Shown here: piece by piece, positions 52,429 through 61,665 of the stretch | Layout: each line of letters begins with the position of its first letter | Numbering within the stretch: the first letter of the stretch is position 1 | Assembly: GCF_000024205.1 (NCBI RefSeq) | Contig: NC_013216.1 | Span: forward strand, 496,001-560,000 | DNA from: Desulfofarcimen acetoxidans DSM 771 | GTDB lineage: Bacteria > Bacillota > Desulfotomaculia > Desulfotomaculales > Desulfofarciminaceae | Length of the DNA stretch: 64,000 nucleotides | Reading direction: 5' to 3' | Made by a program: the position numbers and the translations under genes | Notes under the pieces: model-generated | Databases searched by the model: none | What the model was told of the DNA's origin: nothing | What the model saw: the letters and a program-made list of their open reading frames with translations, nothing else

Positions 52429-53193
52429 ATGGAATATACAGTGCAGAAGCTGGGCCGGTTAGCTGGGATAAGTACTAGAACACTTAGGTATTACGATGAG
52501 ATTGGTATTCTTAAGCCGACAAGAATTAACTCGTCAGGATATAGAATTTATGGTCAAGCGGAAGTGAATAGATTACAGCAGATTTTATTCTACAAAGAAC
52601 TTGGGCTCAGCTTAGATAATATTAAAGACATAGTCACTTCTCCTTCCTTTAACGAAGCTGAAGCACTTAAAGAACATCGTGAGAAGCTCCTTGAAAAAAG
52701 AAAACAGTTGGATTTACTAATCGCTAATGTGGAAAAAACCATTGGCTTAACGGAAGGTGGAAGGAATATGACAGATAGAGAAAAGTTCGAAGGTTTTAAG
52801 CAAAAGTTAATTGATGATAACGAAAAAAAGTACGGTAAAGAAATTCGTGAGAAGTATGGCAACGAAATTGTTAATAAATCTAATGAAAAGCTTAAGAACA
52901 TGACAGAAGAAGAGCATGCAGAGGTAACTCGACTGGAGAATGAAGTGACCGCTGCTCTGGCGGAAGCTTTTGAAACTGGTGACCCTGCCTGTGATATTGC
53001 TCAAAAAGCGGCAGATTTGCATAAACAGTGGTTAACTTATTTCTGGAGCGAATATAATAAGGAAGCACATGCCGGTCTTGCCCAAATGTACGTGGACGAT
53101 GAACGGTTTAAAGCCTACTATGATAAAAAGCAGCCTGGTGTTGCAGAATTTTTAAGAGATGCAATCCATATATATACAGGTTTAAGGAAATAA
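52429..53193 (+). CDS. MerR-family regulator with TipAS ligand-binding domain
   Basis: 254 residues. N-terminal MerR winged helix (L-A-G-I-S-T-R-T-L-R-Y-Y-D-E-I-G-I-L-K-P), a dimerising coiled coil (about 75-112), then a TipAS domain from about residue 130 (Y-G-N-E-I and W-L-T-Y-F-W). TipA-like proteins bind thiopeptides or other drugs and activate resistance genes and themselves. GTCAGGAGGGCGG precedes ATG. Confidence 0.92.
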   Translation: MEYTVQKLGRLAGISTRTLRYYDEIGILKPTRINSSGYRIYGQAEVNRLQQILFYKELGLSLDNIKDIVTSPSFNEAEALKEHREKLLEKRKQLDLLIANVEKTIGLTEGGRNMTDREKFEGFKQKLIDDNEKKYGKEIREKYGNEIVNKSNEKLKNMTEEEHAEVTRLENEVTAALAEAFETGDPACDIAQKAADLHKQWLTYFWSEYNKEAHAGLAQMYVDDERFKAYYDKKQPGVAEFLRDAIHIYTGLRK

Positions 53194-53263
53194 TGTTATT
53201 ATAAAATCTTATTTTATCTCAATGCTCAACCACAACCTTTAATAATACTTTTAAATAATCTAT

Positions 53264-53309
53264 TGACCGAATCGGTTTATTGTGTTATGTTTGTATTAAC
53301 CGGTTCGGT
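53264..53309 (+). promoter_or_regulatory. two TetR operators over a promoter
   Basis: Palindromes ACCGAATCGGT (53266-53276) and ACCGGTTCGGT (53299-53309) are 33 bp apart, three helical turns. The first overlaps a TTGACC -35 box (53264-53269); TATGTT (53286-53291) is the likely -10. The two sites with their flanks are also inverted copies of each other. Confidence 0.75.
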
Positions 53310-53334
53310 CAATAAAATCTGTGGGGTGAGTATT

Positions 53335-53949
53335 TTGGAGAAATTTAAAAATTTATCTGTAGAAAAACAAACTATAATTATTGATGCCACACTTTTATCT
53401 TTTGGTACCAACGGTTATAAAAAAACATCTGTAAGCGATATTGCAGCAGCTGCTGGAATCTCAAAAGCAATGATATTTCATTACTTTGGCACCAAAAAAA
53501 CTTTGTACCTTTATTTAATTGAATTGTGCGGAAATATTTTAATGAAGGAAATTAATGAAAAATTTGATGCCAATGTAACTGATTTTTTTGGCAGAATTAA
53601 GCTTGCAACGGATATTAAAATCTCGGTTTTAAAAAAACACCCTTCAATTCTTTCTTTTTTAAACAGTGTGTATTTTGAAACCGATGATGAGGTAATAACG
53701 GAAATAAAAGACTTTCTGGCAAAAGGTGAGGTTTTTAGAAGTAAAATTGTTTTTGATGACATGGATGCTTCAAAATTTAAAGACGGCATTGATCCAAAGC
53801 TTGTTATGAAAATGCTTGTTTTGTTAGCCGAAGGGTATGTCTGTCAATCTTCAAGTAAAGCAGGGTTTGATTTTGAACCATTACACAAAGAATTTAATGA
53901 ATATTTGGATTTACTTAAGAAAAATTTTTATAAAGAAGAATATCTATGA
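53335..53949 (+). CDS. TetR/AcrR-family transcriptional regulator
   Basis: 204 residues from TTG 53335 behind GGGGTGAG; the longer frame from 53263 would start inside its operator. The helix-turn-helix is K-T-S-V-S-D-I-A-A-A-A-G-I-S-K-A-M-I-F-H-Y-F. The C-terminal helical domain is unassigned. It probably represses itself and perhaps the isoprenylcysteine-methyltransferase-like gene that follows. Confidence 0.9.
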   Translation: MEKFKNLSVEKQTIIIDATLLSFGTNGYKKTSVSDIAAAAGISKAMIFHYFGTKKTLYLYLIELCGNILMKEINEKFDANVTDFFGRIKLATDIKISVLKKHPSILSFLNSVYFETDDEVITEIKDFLAKGEVFRSKIVFDDMDASKFKDGIDPKLVMKMLVLLAEGYVCQSSSKAGFDFEPLHKEFNEYLDLLKKNFYKEEYL

Positions 53950-54090
53950 TTTCTCTAAAGATACCTTATTGGGAATATCCAAGCGACAAAGGTAATTTTT
54001 AACTCAAATTTCAAATTAGATAGCGGAGAGGTTATGGGTTAATCCTGAACAAAAATGACGTTGAGATTAAATTGCAGGAGGATTTCCATT

Positions 54091-54792
54091 ATGCCAAATA
54101 AAAAAGGCAAATTTAAAGTTGGCCAAATTTTCACGTCAATAATTGTTAGTTTACTATTTATAGCAGTCATTCTTTTCCTTGCAGGTGATTGGTTTTGGAT
54201 AGAAGGTTGGGTTTTTATTGTATTTTGGCTTACTATGACTTTATCTATTGGTATTTATCTGTCTGTTAATGACCCTGAATTATTGGCCGAGCGGTCTAAA
54301 ATGCCTGGTTCCGACAACCAAAAAGGATGGGATAAATATTATCAATCCTTTGCTTATGTATCCCTTATAGCATGGGTTATCATTATGCCATTAGATGCCA
54401 AAAGATATGCATGGTCGCCCTACTTTCCTGTATGGTTAAAAGCAATTGGTGGAGTGGCATTGTTACCATCTTTATACTTTTTATTTCAATCAGTGGCTAC
54501 GAATACTTTCGCTTCAACAATGGTCAGGATTCAGACTGAACGAAAACAACACGTAATTTCCACAGGCGTTTATGGATTCGTAAGACATCCCATGTATCTT
54601 GGCAATTTATTAATGCTTGTAGGGACACCACTGATGCTGGGTTCGATCTATGGCTTAATAATAGGATTAATTGGGATTTTTCTTATGGCGGTCAGAATAA
54701 TCGGTGAAGAGAGAATGTTAATCAATGAATTAGAGGGTTACGAAGATTATAAGAAGAAGATACGATATAGACTTATACCCTTCGTTTGGTAA
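54091..54792 (+). CDS. isoprenylcysteine carboxyl methyltransferase-family membrane protein
   Basis: 233 residues from ATG 54091 behind CAGGAGG. Five to six membrane helices and the ICMT/PEMT signature near the C terminus: G-V-Y-G-F-V-R-H-P-M-Y-L-G, then G-E-E-R-M-L and Y-K-K-K. The bacterial members methylate unknown lipids or small molecules using SAM at the membrane. It lies right after the TetR gene and may be its target. Confidence 0.85.
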   Translation: MPNKKGKFKVGQIFTSIIVSLLFIAVILFLAGDWFWIEGWVFIVFWLTMTLSIGIYLSVNDPELLAERSKMPGSDNQKGWDKYYQSFAYVSLIAWVIIMPLDAKRYAWSPYFPVWLKAIGGVALLPSLYFLFQSVATNTFASTMVRIQTERKQHVISTGVYGFVRHPMYLGNLLMLVGTPLMLGSIYGLIIGLIGIFLMAVRIIGEERMLINELEGYEDYKKKIRYRLIPFVW

Positions 54793-54867
54793 TGACATAA
54801 TTGCAATTTTATGTTACTCTTGATAACCGCATTGTAGCGCAGCAAATTTTAATTTTCTTAAAACTTG

Positions 54868-54922
54868 TTGACATCAAGTATTATATTATTTTAAAATTAA
54901 CTAACATGTATACGAAATACAT
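54868..54922 (+). promoter_or_regulatory. candidate promoter and inverted repeat upstream of the nickel-type operon
   Basis: TTGACA (54868-54873) with TAAAAT 18 bp on (54892-54897). Just downstream ATGTAT-N5-ATACAT (54906-54922) forms an inverted repeat that could be a metal-regulator operator; it is unlike the E. coli NikR site. Confidence 0.45.
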
Positions 54923-55021
54923 ATAAGCGATGTAAAAGCCTGTAGATTATTGACTTAATAGTTGAAGCTATTATACTTGCAAAAACAATTTTATTTAAAT
55001 TATAAAAATAAAAAAATAACC

Positions 55022-55079
55022 ATGAAGGTTAAGTTGAGATGCAAATGTTATGTGCATTTCTGCTTAACCTTCATTTTTT
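55022..55079 (+). promoter_or_regulatory. leader hairpin with T run before the nickel-type operon
   Basis: ATGAAGGTTAAG (55022-55033) pairs perfectly with CTTAACCTTCAT (55063-55074); an inner AGATGCA/TGCATTT stem continues the helix. Six T follow at once. It lies between the promoter and nikB, so it is either a terminator of leftover upstream transcription or a transcription attenuator of the operon. Confidence 0.65.
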
Positions 55080-55135
55080 GTGCTTTAAAACTTATATCCG
55101 TCAAAAGTTTTAGCATTCGGGAAGGTGAGAGGAAT

Positions 55136-56071
55136 ATGAAGAAAATTAAACTAATTTTAAAGCGATTGCTGCAAATAATCCCTATGTTAATAATAGTCAC
55201 TATTTTGGCTTTTGCTTTAAGTAATATGTCATCGGGTGATGTTGCAGAGGTAACTATCCGCAGCCAGGGCTTAGAGGTTACAGAAAAGAATGTTGCTGCA
55301 GCACGGGAAGAGTTGGGGTTAAATGCACCGCTTCATATTCAGTATATTAATTGGTTGAAAAAAGCGGTTAAATTTGATTTTGGTATATCATTCCAAACAA
55401 AAAAGCCTGTTTCAGATGAAATACTATCGAGATTTCCCGCTACTCTTAAGCTAGCTATTGCAGCGACGGTTATTTCAATACTATTTGCAATTCCGGCAGC
55501 CCTTATTTCAGCCAGATACAAGGATTCACTGATTGACCACCTATTCAGAATCGCATCTACTTTTGGTGCAACATTGCCGGATTTCTGGCTCGGTCTAATG
55601 CTTCTATATGTTTTTGCGGTTCAGTTGAATATCTTTCCTGTTATTTCCGGGAATAAATTGCAAAACATATTTCTTCCGGCTTTTACGCTTAGTGTAAATT
55701 ATGGTGCCATATATATGCGGGTTTTGAGAAACAATCTCATAGAAATAACTAATTATGACTATATGAGAGCTGCAAGAGCAAGAGGTTTAAGCCGAAATGC
55801 CGTATTGCTAAAGCATGGATTAAAAAACGCTGTACTCCCATGCATAACTCTTATAGGTGTAGACTTTGGAAAGCTTTTGGCAGGTCAATTTGCTTGTGAG
55901 ACCATCTTTTCTTGGAACGGAATAGGGGAATTCGCGATTGACAGTATTAAACTAAAAGATTTACCTGTTATTCAAGGATATATAATGATCGTTGCAGTAA
56001 CTTTTATTGCCGTAAATCTTTTGCTTGATATTTTATATCTTTATATAGACCCTAAGATACAACTTAAATAA
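55136..56071 (+). CDS. nikB: nickel/oligopeptide ABC permease NikB/DppB-like
   Basis: 311 residues from ATG 55136 behind GGTGAGAGG. Six membrane helices and the coupling motif A-A-R-A-R-G-L-S-R-N-A near residue 215. The N-terminal part (L-L-Q-I-I-P-M-L) is typical of the DppB/NikB group. It opens a five-gene operon whose binding protein resembles NikA, so nickel or a nickel complex is the favoured substrate; peptides cannot be excluded. Confidence 0.85.
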   Translation: MKKIKLILKRLLQIIPMLIIVTILAFALSNMSSGDVAEVTIRSQGLEVTEKNVAAAREELGLNAPLHIQYINWLKKAVKFDFGISFQTKKPVSDEILSRFPATLKLAIAATVISILFAIPAALISARYKDSLIDHLFRIASTFGATLPDFWLGLMLLYVFAVQLNIFPVISGNKLQNIFLPAFTLSVNYGAIYMRVLRNNLIEITNYDYMRAARARGLSRNAVLLKHGLKNAVLPCITLIGVDFGKLLAGQFACETIFSWNGIGEFAIDSIKLKDLPVIQGYIMIVAVTFIAVNLLLDILYLYIDPKIQLK

Positions 56072-56166
56072 TAAATGGAATCTAATTGAAAATTGAAGAA
56101 ATCGATTCGTGTTTCACCTTCCTTACAGCAATTGCTCTGAAATCTGTTTATTTATACCTGAGAGGG

Positions 56167-57078
56167 ATGGTCATAGTCTTGAAAAAAAGTGTGTTGGTTA
56201 AATTTAAAAAGAAAAAATTAGCGGCAATGGGATTGGTTATTATATTTATTCTCATACTTATGGGCATTTTTGCTCCGGTAGTGTCTCCCCATGATCCTTA
56301 TGCAGTTGACCTCACAATAAAATTGCTTAAGCCTTGCGCTGAATTCCCGTTGGGTACAGACCAGCTTGGCAGATGTATATTATCAAGATTGATTTATGGA
56401 ATAAGGACAAGCCTTACCACAGCAATATTCGCCACAGTCTTTATGTTGGCTATTGGAGTGCCTCTCGGTATTCTTGCCGGTTATGCGGGAGGATGGCTTG
56501 ATAATATCATAATGCGTCTTGCAGATATAGCATCAACCTTTCCTTCGGGTCTTTGTGCCTTGGCTATAGTAGGAGTGTGGGGAGCCAGTGTCGTAAACAT
56601 CATGATTGTCTTTGTTTTACTTTGGTGGGCTCCCTTTGCAAGAATTGTTCGAAGCATTGTTATAAAGCTTAAAGAAAAAGAGTTTGTTATAGCTGCCGTT
56701 GCTTCAGGAAGCAGCCGGACATCAATAATTCTAAAGCACATAACCCTGAATGCGATTTCCCCTGTCATCGTGCTTGCCACACTCAGGATTGCTGCCGTTA
56801 TTATGCATGTTGCCGGTTTTTCCTTTATCGGGCTTGGCTCACAGCCGCCAACTGCGGATTGGGGAGTTATGCTGAGCGATAGCAGACAATATTTAATATC
56901 GGACCCGTTAATGCTGCTTTGGCCCGGGCTTGCTATTATGCTTGCTGTTTTTGCTTTCAATATGTTTGGTGAAGGCCTGAATGATGTTCTCATTCCATCT
57001 TCGGGCGATATTGCAGCGGTAAAGGAGGATGACTGCCAAGATGGCCGAACAGCCTATTCTATCAATAAAAAATCTTAA
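56167..57078 (+). CDS. nikC: nickel/oligopeptide ABC permease NikC/DppC-like
   Basis: About 303 residues. ATG 56167 touches its GAGAGGG site, so TTG 56179 (L-K-K-S-V-L) twelve bases on may be the true start. Contains the family S-P-H-D-P-Y motif, L-G-T-D-Q-L-G-R after helix 1, and the coupling segment A-S-G-S-S-R-T-S. It pairs with NikB to form the channel. Its 3' end overlaps the next gene. Confidence 0.85.
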   Translation: MVIVLKKSVLVKFKKKKLAAMGLVIIFILILMGIFAPVVSPHDPYAVDLTIKLLKPCAEFPLGTDQLGRCILSRLIYGIRTSLTTAIFATVFMLAIGVPLGILAGYAGGWLDNIIMRLADIASTFPSGLCALAIVGVWGASVVNIMIVFVLLWWAPFARIVRSIVIKLKEKEFVIAAVASGSSRTSIILKHITLNAISPVIVLATLRIAAVIMHVAGFSFIGLGSQPPTADWGVMLSDSRQYLISDPLMLLWPGLAIMLAVFAFNMFGEGLNDVLIPSSGDIAAVKEDDCQDGRTAYSINKKS

Positions 57079-57826
57079 AACCTATTTTTATTTAGTAGAA
57101 CGAGTGGTAAAAGCTGTAGATGGAATCAGTCTTGATGTATACAAGGCCAGAATAACAGCAATTGTAGGCGGCTCCGGCAGCGGAAAATCGGTTATGTCAT
57201 TATCGATCTTCAATTTGATCGACGATCCGGGAAAGATTATTGACGGAGAAATATGGCTTAATGGGGTTAACATCAGAAATTTGAAAGAAAAACAGCTTTT
57301 AAAAATAAGAGGCAAAGAAATTTCCATGATATTTCAAGAACCGACTAGTTCAATGAATCCTGTTCTGAAGGTAAAAAAACATCTTTTTGAGGTAATCCAC
57401 ACACAAAATAAAGCGATTAGAAATAAAGAGGCTCTAAGCATGTTCCGAGATGTGCTTTCACGTGTCGGTTTAAAAAATACTGAACAAATTCTGGAAAGTT
57501 ATCCTTTTGAACTAAGCGGAGGTATGTGCCAAAGAGTTATGGTAGCGATGGGATTGCTTGCAAATTCCCGTGTATTAATAGCAGACGAACCGACCTCATC
57601 ACTGGATTTAACAACGCAGGCCGCCATACTCGAAGAATTGGTACGCCTCAAAAACGAAGGTATGGCCATTGTCTTGATAACCCATGATTTAGGGGTGGTT
57701 GCTCAGATGGCGGATGACGTTTATGTGATAAAAGACGGAAAAATAGTAGAAAGCGGCACAGTTTATGATGTGTTCGAATCGCCAAAGCATGAGTATACTA
57801 AGTCTCTGCTTAATTCAATTTTTTAA
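57041..57826 (+). CDS. nikD: nickel/oligopeptide ABC ATPase NikD/DppD-like
   Basis: 261 residues from ATG 57041; ATG 57029 directly abuts AAAGGAGG and seems too close. Walker A G-G-S-G-S-G-K-S, Q-loop F-Q-E-P, signature L-S-G-G-M-C-Q-R, Walker B V-L-I-A-D-E-P-T-S-S-L-D. One of two different ATPases of the importer, lacking the long C-terminal extension of DppD, as in NikD. It lies inside the 3' end of nikC. Confidence 0.87.
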   Translation: MAEQPILSIKNLKTYFYLVERVVKAVDGISLDVYKARITAIVGGSGSGKSVMSLSIFNLIDDPGKIIDGEIWLNGVNIRNLKEKQLLKIRGKEISMIFQEPTSSMNPVLKVKKHLFEVIHTQNKAIRNKEALSMFRDVLSRVGLKNTEQILESYPFELSGGMCQRVMVAMGLLANSRVLIADEPTSSLDLTTQAAILEELVRLKNEGMAIVLITHDLGVVAQMADDVYVIKDGKIVESGTVYDVFESPKHEYTKSLLNSIF

Positions 57827-57845
57827 TCTGAAAAAGGGTGAAAGC

Positions 57846-58796
57846 GTGAATTTATTAGAAATAAAAGGCGTTTATAAATGCTATAACGAAAAACAAAAGC
57901 CAAAGGTTTATGCCGTACACAATATAAGTTTAAACATAAAAAAAGGCGAAATTCTGGGTCTTGTCGGTGAGTCGGGCTGTGGCAAAAGCACTTTGGGGAA
58001 AATGCTTTTAAAACTGGAACAGCCTACCAGAGGAAGGATCATTTTTAACCGGCATGATATAACAGATTACTCCTTTAATCAAATGCGAAAAATCAGAAAC
58101 AGCATGCAGATGATCTTTCAAGGAACCGCTAATGCTTTTAACCCTTATTTTACGGTAAAGCAAATAATTAGTGAACCACTTAACAATTACAGTAGCGAAT
58201 CGGCAGAGGAGAAAGAAAAAAAAATCGTTGCCATGCTGGAGAAAGTAGGGCTTAACCATACGTATCTGACTAGATACAGCCAGGAAATGTCCGGAGGCCA
58301 AAGACAAAGGGTAGGCATTGCCAGAGCCTTGATCCTGAATCCGGAATTTGTTGTGTGCGATGAAGCAGTTTCCAGCATTGATTATGCACTAAAGAGACAA
58401 ATTTTAACTCTTTTGATCGACCTGAAGCGGCAATTTGATCTCACATACTTATTTATTTCTCATGATATATCAGCGGTTAATAAGATATGTGACAGAGTAG
58501 TAGTTATGTATCTGGGAAATATTATGGAAATTATATCCGGTATTAATGACAAAGTACAGCACCCTTATACAAAAGCACTTCTTGCTGCAACTCTTGTTCC
58601 TGATCCTAAAAAAAGGTCGAAAAATATGGTGCTGCTTAGAGAGGGTGAAGAATTAAAAATACCTGAGAAGGGATGTGTTTTTCAGAATCGCTGTCTTTAT
58701 ACACAAGAAGTATGCAAAACCAAGCAACCAGCGCTAGTGCCGCATAATGACGAGCATTATATTGCCTGCCATTTTTGTTGCAAAAATAGAATTTAA
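57846..58796 (+). CDS. nikE: nickel/oligopeptide ABC ATPase NikE/DppF-like
   Basis: 316 residues from GTG 57846 behind AAAGGGTG. Walker A G-E-S-G-C-G-K-S-T, signature M-S-G-G-Q-R-Q-R, Walker B F-V-V-C-D-E-A-V-S-S-I-D. The C-terminal oligopeptide-transporter extension has four Cys (G-C-V-F, R-C-L-Y, V-C-K-T, A-C-H-F), which in DppD/F proteins can hold an iron-sulfur cluster. Partner of the previous ATPase. Confidence 0.87.
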   Translation: MNLLEIKGVYKCYNEKQKPKVYAVHNISLNIKKGEILGLVGESGCGKSTLGKMLLKLEQPTRGRIIFNRHDITDYSFNQMRKIRNSMQMIFQGTANAFNPYFTVKQIISEPLNNYSSESAEEKEKKIVAMLEKVGLNHTYLTRYSQEMSGGQRQRVGIARALILNPEFVVCDEAVSSIDYALKRQILTLLIDLKRQFDLTYLFISHDISAVNKICDRVVVMYLGNIMEIISGINDKVQHPYTKALLAATLVPDPKKRSKNMVLLREGEELKIPEKGCVFQNRCLYTQEVCKTKQPALVPHNDEHYIACHFCCKNRI

Positions 58797-58809
58797 CGGG
58801 GGGATAGAA

Positions 58810-60423
58810 ATGAGAAAAAACATTATAGCAACCATTACGCTATTAATTTGCACCTGCTTGATCATTTCTGCTTGCGGCAAAAATGATTCAGTATCAAGCA
58901 AACCGGGAGTAAAGGAAGTTGTTGTTGCGATTTATCGTGATGGGGCCATGGGGGAATTGGATGCCGCAACCTATAATGGACCTCACTTTTTGTACAAGAT
59001 GATTTATGACGGTTTTGTTGAAGATGGAGGAGATGGAAAGATCCTTCCTCAGCTTGCAACAAGCTGGATCATTTCACCGGATGGAAAAACATACACGTTT
59101 AAGCTCCGTAAAGGAGTGAAATTTTCTGATGGAACCGATTTCAACGCAGACGCTGTTATATTCAACCTGAAAAGATGGGTCAACAACAAACGTCATGCGA
59201 TCTTGAAATCGGTCAATGTAGAAAGTATGGAAGACGTTGATAATGACACAGTAAAAATTGTTTTTAAGGACGGTGCCTATCCAATTTTGACGGAGCTGAC
59301 ATACCCAAGGCCAGTACGATTTTTAAGCCCTTCATCAGTTACTGCGGTTGCCGGAGATGTTATGGGTAAATTTACAAAGCCTGTCGGCACAGGTCCATGG
59401 ATGCTGGAATCCTATAAAAAAGATCAGGAATTTACTCTTGTTCCTAATCCATACTACTGGGGTGAAAAACCTAAGCTGGACAGAATAACATTTAAGGTAA
59501 TAACAGATGGACAAGCAAGAGTTTTAGCTCTTCAAAGCGGTGAGGTTGATATTCTCGGAGGTGATCTTGTCTCGAAGATCCCCATGGAGAGTTTTTTAGA
59601 GCTTAAAAACTCGGGTAAGTTTACAACATACACAAAAGGAACAATGTGCTCGCACTTTATTTCCTTCAATCAAAAGGTGGAAGCATTTCAGGATAGAAAT
59701 GTTCGTTTAGCCATGAACTATGCCATCAATAAAAAAAGCATTGTAACAGATCTTTTTGACAATATTGGTTTTGAGGCGAATGGCTTATATCAAAAAGGCG
59801 TTCCTTACACTACAGATGAAAATAATTACGGATTTGCAAATGATAAAGAAAAAGCGAAACAATTATTTGATACTGCCGGATATGTAGATACAAACGGTGA
59901 CGGTATTCGTGATAAGAACGGAAAGAATCTTGAGTTTAATTTTGTATTATCAACAGAAGAATTTCCTGAATGGAAGCCGCTGGCCGAGTTTGTGCAATCT
60001 GAATTTTCATCAGTTGGCATAAAAGTAAATCTTAATATTATGGATAAAAACGGATACGAGGACGCAACGATGAATACTAAGGCATTTGACATCGCTCTTA
60101 TGAGAACATCTTCGGATTCCTGGGTGCCGCACGGTTCAATGCTGGAGCTTTTCTCAATTCTTTCTACAAGCAATGCCGCAAAGGCCTGGTATGATGAGGG
60201 ACTCTATAACAACATTATAAAAACATTGAACAGCATTGACGAAAGAGAAAGACAAAAGAATTACGATAAGGTATTCAAATTCATCAGCGAAGAAGCTCTC
60301 ACAATTCCTATTTACTATCCTATAACTTCATTCGCTGTTAATTCTGATAAAATAAAAGGATTTGAAATCGGAGTTAATAGCTATGCACCGATAGAATGGC
60401 AGAAGCTTGACGTAAAACAATAA
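58810..60423 (+). CDS. nikA: nickel-type ABC substrate-binding lipoprotein
   Basis: 537 residues from ATG 58810 behind GGGGGGAT. Lipobox L-I-I-S-A-C. SBP family 5 with NikA-like features: Y-P-R-P-V-R-F-L-S-P-S matches the R-P-F-R-F region of E. coli NikA that lines the metal-complex site, and G-T-G-P-W-M-L, N-P-Y-Y-W-G-E-K-P follow. It should bind a nickel chelate or a small metallophore complex. It is fifth in the operon, after both ATPases, rather than first as in E. coli. Confidence 0.85.
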   Translation: MRKNIIATITLLICTCLIISACGKNDSVSSKPGVKEVVVAIYRDGAMGELDAATYNGPHFLYKMIYDGFVEDGGDGKILPQLATSWIISPDGKTYTFKLRKGVKFSDGTDFNADAVIFNLKRWVNNKRHAILKSVNVESMEDVDNDTVKIVFKDGAYPILTELTYPRPVRFLSPSSVTAVAGDVMGKFTKPVGTGPWMLESYKKDQEFTLVPNPYYWGEKPKLDRITFKVITDGQARVLALQSGEVDILGGDLVSKIPMESFLELKNSGKFTTYTKGTMCSHFISFNQKVEAFQDRNVRLAMNYAINKKSIVTDLFDNIGFEANGLYQKGVPYTTDENNYGFANDKEKAKQLFDTAGYVDTNGDGIRDKNGKNLEFNFVLSTEEFPEWKPLAEFVQSEFSSVGIKVNLNIMDKNGYEDATMNTKAFDIALMRTSSDSWVPHGSMLELFSILSTSNAAKAWYDEGLYNNIIKTLNSIDERERQKNYDKVFKFISEEALTIPIYYPITSFAVNSDKIKGFEIGVNSYAPIEWQKLDVKQ

Positions 60424-60496
60424 TCTATCAAAGGCAGATACGTTGTCTCCCTTGCGGCGTATCCGCCTTTGACAAAAATGTCAGAGGTGAGTATGG

Positions 60497-61240
60497 ATGG
60501 ATCGTGAACAAAAACTGATAAAAAATTGGACGGACAGTTCTAACAACTACAGCAACATAATAAAAGAAGAGTTAAACAGCTTTAAAAAGAAAGCATGGAC
60601 TGATATTATTCTTAATAATGCCGGAAAAAACACAAAAATGGATATTCTTGATGTAGGTACTGGCCCGGGTTTTTTTACCATAATAATGTCGCAGGTGGGG
60701 AACAATGTGACTGCTATTGATTGTACCGAGGCAATGATTAATGAAGCAAGGGCAAATGCAAAAAGCGAAGGTGTAACTGCCAGCTTTAGAGTATCTGATG
60801 GACAAAATCTAGAATTTGATGACGAAAGCTTTGACCTTATAATTAGCAGGAACGTTGCCTGGACTCTAATTGACGCTGAAAAAGCATACAGTGAATGGAA
60901 AAGAGTTTTAAAAACCGACGGTAAAATCATTATGTTTGATGCTAATTGGAATATAAGATTATTCAATGAAGCATACATGGAAAAATATATGGAAGACCAA
61001 AAGGAATACGTAAGATTGTTTGGCGAAGAGCCTCCCCAGTACACTGCTGAAATGATCGATTTTAGAAAAAGTATGCCCATGTGCCAGAGAATAAGACCGC
61101 AATGGGATTTCAACAAGCTTTTGGAACTTGGATATAAAAAGATTTACTGTGAAACTGACATAGGAGACAGGGTTTATAACGAAAAGGAAAGGGTCATAAA
61201 TCGTTCTACCCCAATGTTTATGCTTGTTGTAGAAAAGTAG
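60497..61240 (+). CDS. class I SAM-dependent methyltransferase in the nickel-type operon
   Basis: 247 residues. Motif I L-D-V-G-T-G-P-G-F at about 51-59, acidic D-C-T-E motif II, and D-L-I-I-S-R-N-V-A motif IV. It follows nikA by 73 bp behind GAGGTGAG and is likely co-transcribed. It is only distantly similar to the methyltransferase at 2349, yet holds the same position at the end of a metal-uptake operon. The acceptor is unknown. Confidence 0.87.
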   Translation: MDREQKLIKNWTDSSNNYSNIIKEELNSFKKKAWTDIILNNAGKNTKMDILDVGTGPGFFTIIMSQVGNNVTAIDCTEAMINEARANAKSEGVTASFRVSDGQNLEFDDESFDLIISRNVAWTLIDAEKAYSEWKRVLKTDGKIIMFDANWNIRLFNEAYMEKYMEDQKEYVRLFGEEPPQYTAEMIDFRKSMPMCQRIRPQWDFNKLLELGYKKIYCETDIGDRVYNEKERVINRSTPMFMLVVEK

Positions 61241-61356
61241 TAAAGTTTAATATAAAAAACCGGAATCGTAAGAGGATTATTTCACTTTAGCTTGAAATTA
61301 ATAAGGGAACATATATACTGTTCAATGTTGAAAATGTAAAAGATAATAACCAAGGT

Positions 61357-61390
61357 AAGCCGGGGAGTACTAATCTTCGGCTTTTATTTG
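61357..61390 (+). terminator. terminator after the nickel-type operon
   Basis: AAGCCG (61357-61362) and CGGCTT (61378-61383) with a 15-base loop and a T-rich tail. The rest of the 425-bp gap up to 61665 holds a TGATGC/GCATCA dyad near 61555 and no gene. Confidence 0.6.
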
Positions 61391-61665
61391 CTTTTTCTAA
61401 AAAACCTTTTTAAACTCTAAGGAAGCAATTTTATCAATACAGGATCAAAGCAATGAAATTCCATCTGTATAATTGATAAAATAGTTACTCTTTTTTTGCC
61501 AATATGATTAATGATTTTTGGCAGCAGGAAATGTGTGATCAGTATTGTGATGCATGACGCATCAATAATTAAAATATTAAAAAATCACAAATTGAAACAT
61601 CTGTGGCGGCAGGTGCAACTAAATTACTGTTGTTGCATGCTATCAGAAAATTGGAGGGTTTAATA

